Shown piece by piece: positions 5,972 to 7,343 of a stretch of 7,343 nt of DNA. The position numbers were made by a program, and so were the translations under genes. Where the stretch lies: the NCBI GenBank assembly GCA_022615475.1, contig JAKEGQ010000223.1:1-7343 (forward strand). Reading direction: 5' to 3'. The stretch is from Candidatus Methylomirabilota bacterium (GTDB lineage Bacteria; Methylomirabilota; Methylomirabilia; Methylomirabilales; CSP1-5). The notes beneath the pieces were generated by a model that was not told the origin of the DNA, made no database searches, and worked only from the letters and a program-made list of their open reading frames with translations. Each line of letters opens with the position of its first letter. Positions within the stretch are counted from its first letter, which is position 1.

Positions 5972-6796
5972 CTAGAGCCAGCCTTGGAGCTGGAAGAAAC
6001 CGGCACGGTCGAGGACGTCTTTCGAATAGTCTCGACCCGTGGTATAGAAATCAACGTCACGGCCATCCCGGATGGCTCTCAATGCGTTGCCCGGCCCTGC
6101 ATTATAACCAGCTAAGGCGCCCTGCAAGAGGGCTCTGCCTTCGAGATCGGTCCTTCGTTTCATAAAATCTCGGCTGTCCGCGAGGACCTTGCATCCGTAC
6201 AGGATGTTTTCCTTCGGGTCCTGCCAGTTTCCCGTCCGGGCGAATTCGTGGGCATCGAAATCGATCTGCATCAACCCACGGCCAAAGCCACCCCTATCGG
6301 GAGGGAGGGGACCAGTCCTGAAACGCGAGGGGAACCGTCGCTCAATGAAATCACCGGTGCCTGCTTGCCCTCGGGGCTTGAGCATGAGTCCCCAATGCGA
6401 TTCTCGTGAACCAACCCCCCCGACGATGGAGGACTGAAGCCCATGCTGCTCCGCCGCTTCGTCGATGAACGTCTTGTATTTGGCGGCTTCGTGAAATTGC
6501 TTCAGGAGTGCAGGATCGTTGCGCGGATAGGTGGTGGGAAACGCGGTCTCGAGGTCCGGTGGTTCCGTCCGGAGCAGCGCTGCCCACGTCAGCGGGCCAA
6601 CCACCCCGTCATCATCCAGACCATGTTCCCGCTGGAAGCGCTTCACCGCATTCTCGGTATCCCGTCCAAAGAGTCCATCCACGTCGAGGGAGAATCCTTC
6701 TTTGTTCAGCTCGGCCTGAAGCCCCTTCACTTCACGTCGTAATTCAGGGGACGTATGATCGAATCCATCATACAAGCGGAGTATTGGACGGCTCAT
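5972..6796 (-). CDS. Peptidoglycan-binding, goose-lysozyme/SLT-like muramidase
   Basis: This 274-residue protein probably cleaves the glycan strands of peptidoglycan. Residues about 20-76 form a PG_binding_1 domain (VKGLQAELNKEGF, VDGLFGRDTENAVKRFQREHGL, DGVVGPLTW). After a linker, residues about 98-245 match the lysozyme-like fold of the goose-type/SLT group: the catalytic glutamate is E132 in GSRESHWG, followed by GRGLMQID (172-179) and AGYNAGPGNALRAI (229-242). No signal peptide or membrane helix is visible, which is odd for an envelope enzyme. It may leave by another route, act on lysis, or come from a phage or tailocin. No phage genes surround it. ATG at 6796 has AGGAG eight bases upstream; the N-terminal residues SRPILRLYDGF fit a real start. 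The gene has its own likely promoter. Confidence 0.88.
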   Translation of the reverse strand: MSRPILRLYDGFDHTSPELRREVKGLQAELNKEGFSLDVDGLFGRDTENAVKRFQREHGLDDDGVVGPLTWAALLRTEPPDLETAFPTTYPRNDPALLKQFHEAAKYKTFIDEAAEQHGLQSSIVGGVGSRESHWGLMLKPRGQAGTGDFIERRFPSRFRTGPLPPDRGGFGRGLMQIDFDAHEFARTGNWQDPKENILYGCKVLADSRDFMKRRTDLEGRALLQGALAGYNAGPGNALRAIRDGRDVDFYTTGRDYSKDVLDRAGFFQLQGWL

Positions 6797-6812
6797 GGGG
6801 GAATGCTCCTCT

Positions 6813-6840
6813 CGTGATCACGGCCGTGAGACGCACGTGC
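6813..6840. repeat. Cluster of perfect palindromes in the leader of the muramidase gene
   Basis: Three perfect palindromes lie within 28 bases: CGTGATCACG (6813-6822), CACGGCCGTG (6819-6828, overlapping the first) and GCACGTGC (6833-6840). They fall between the predicted promoter and the ribosome binding site, so they could be an operator or fold in the messenger leader. Confidence 0.4.
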
Positions 6841-6868
6841 CAGATTGATCGCAAATACGAGTGCTTTT

Positions 6869-6898
6869 CTTCTAGCTAACGGAGAAGAACGGTGTCAA
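6869..6898 (-). promoter_or_regulatory. Probable promoter of the muramidase gene
   Basis: On the minus strand a perfect TTGACA (6893-6898) is followed after 18 bases by TAGAAG (6869-6874, four of six -10 bases). Transcription would begin about 65 bases before the ATG at 6796 and include the palindrome cluster. The promoter lies in the gap after the stop of the right-edge gene, so the muramidase is probably transcribed independently of it. Confidence 0.5.
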
Positions 6899-6930
6899 GC
6901 GAAAAGTGGTCTCTCGGGGATATGGTTCTA

Positions 6931-7343
6931 TCAGCGAGGGAAGTCTCGACTGTGAGGCGTGGGGTAACTACCTTCTGTCTCCCGCCTGGTGGGGTCGGGG
7001 AGTTCGATGACCCGTTCGAGGGGCCCTTTCCACTCGGCAACGGGATGGGATCCCGGATCGCCGATCAACCGGTCCAGCTCTTCATCCCTGCCGAACAGAG
7101 ACTCCAGGCGGAGCTGGACATCTTGCGGCACACAATCCGGTGCGCTGGCGGCGCGGAAGAGTTTCGCATACGTCTCGGTAGCGACGGCCTGGTCATGCTC
7201 GCGAAGCTCGGCGCGCTTGTTCACCTCGAGCAAGAGCTCGGCGATGTTCTCGGTCTCCTGCCAAAGCCTGCGACCCACCAGCGGATCGCAATCTCGATTC
7301 GCCGCCAGCCAGTCGGTGAGCTGGCGTTGGAGGGTTTCTATAC
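6931..7343 (-). CDS. Unrecognised protein, C-terminal part (runs off the right edge)
   Basis: The minus-strand frame ends with TGA at 6931-6933 and is open without a stop to the window edge, giving at least 136 residues. A GTG at 7278 would give 115 residues, but coding-like sequence continues upstream of it (TLQRQLTDWLAANRDCDPLV), so the true start is probably outside the window. The visible part is charged and mostly helical (LWQETENIAELLLEVNKRAEL, then LRLESLFGRDEELDRLIGD), then a polar tail rich in Pro, Arg and Ser. No membrane helix, signal peptide or catalytic motif is visible and I do not recognise the family. Codon use (GC-rich third positions) fits the neighbours. Confidence 0.7.
   Translation of the reverse strand, partial: IETLQRQLTDWLAANRDCDPLVGRRLWQETENIAELLLEVNKRAELREHDQAVATETYAKLFRAASAPDCVPQDVQLRLESLFGRDEELDRLIGDPGSHPVAEWKGPLERVIELPDPTRRETEGSYPTPHSRDFPR

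Noticed and set aside
1..7343. CRISPR array, tRNA, rRNA, insertion sequence or prophage
   Set aside because: No spaced direct repeats, no tRNA-like cloverleaf, no rRNA segments, no transposase or integrase reading frame and no terminal inverted repeats were found by reading both strands.

Overview
The window comes from a GC-rich (roughly 60% by eye) bacterial chromosome, almost certainly a didermic lineage: it encodes at least one and probably two lipoproteins, two exported DUF3047 proteins, a DUF1844 protein and a Cache/HAMP/GGDEF receptor. This mix is typical of Deltaproteobacteria-like, Nitrospirota, NC10/Methylomirabilota or similar genomes. The placement is an inference at low confidence; no rRNA or taxonomic marker is present.

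Left part (1-2949, plus strand): the last codons of an upstream gene overlap by ATGA with a YjbQ/UPF0047 gene. A GTG-started DUF1844 gene follows, then a 225-base gap, then a large membrane diguanylate cyclase that starts with TTG behind a strong ribosome binding site. The gap contains a short frameshifted piece of a third DUF3047 gene on the minus strand.

Middle part (2956-5399, minus strand): three envelope genes are read right to left. Two are diverged DUF3047 paralogues, each with a signal peptide. The third is a lipoprotein with a coiled coil and a C-terminal bacterial SH3 domain. The diguanylate cyclase and this lipoprotein gene converge with only six bases between their stop codons. 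The upstream DUF3047 copy has a well-formed sigma70-type promoter (TTGACC, 17 bases, extended -10 AATAAT).

Right part (5612-7343): a small plus-strand lipoprotein whose body resembles the C-terminal part of a type II secretion pseudopilin; a minus-strand protein with an N-terminal peptidoglycan-binding domain and a goose-lysozyme/SLT-like catalytic domain; and the C-terminal part of an unrecognised minus-strand gene that runs off the right edge.

Functionally, most of the window concerns the cell envelope: peptidoglycan binding and cleavage, periplasmic proteins of unknown role, lipoproteins, and a c-di-GMP-producing receptor with an extracytoplasmic sensor domain. I see no tRNA, rRNA, CRISPR array, transposase or phage module. 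The most distinctive signals are the DUF3047 family expansion with its relic, and the lipid-anchored pseudopilin-like protein. Neither is strong evidence for a new multi-gene system.
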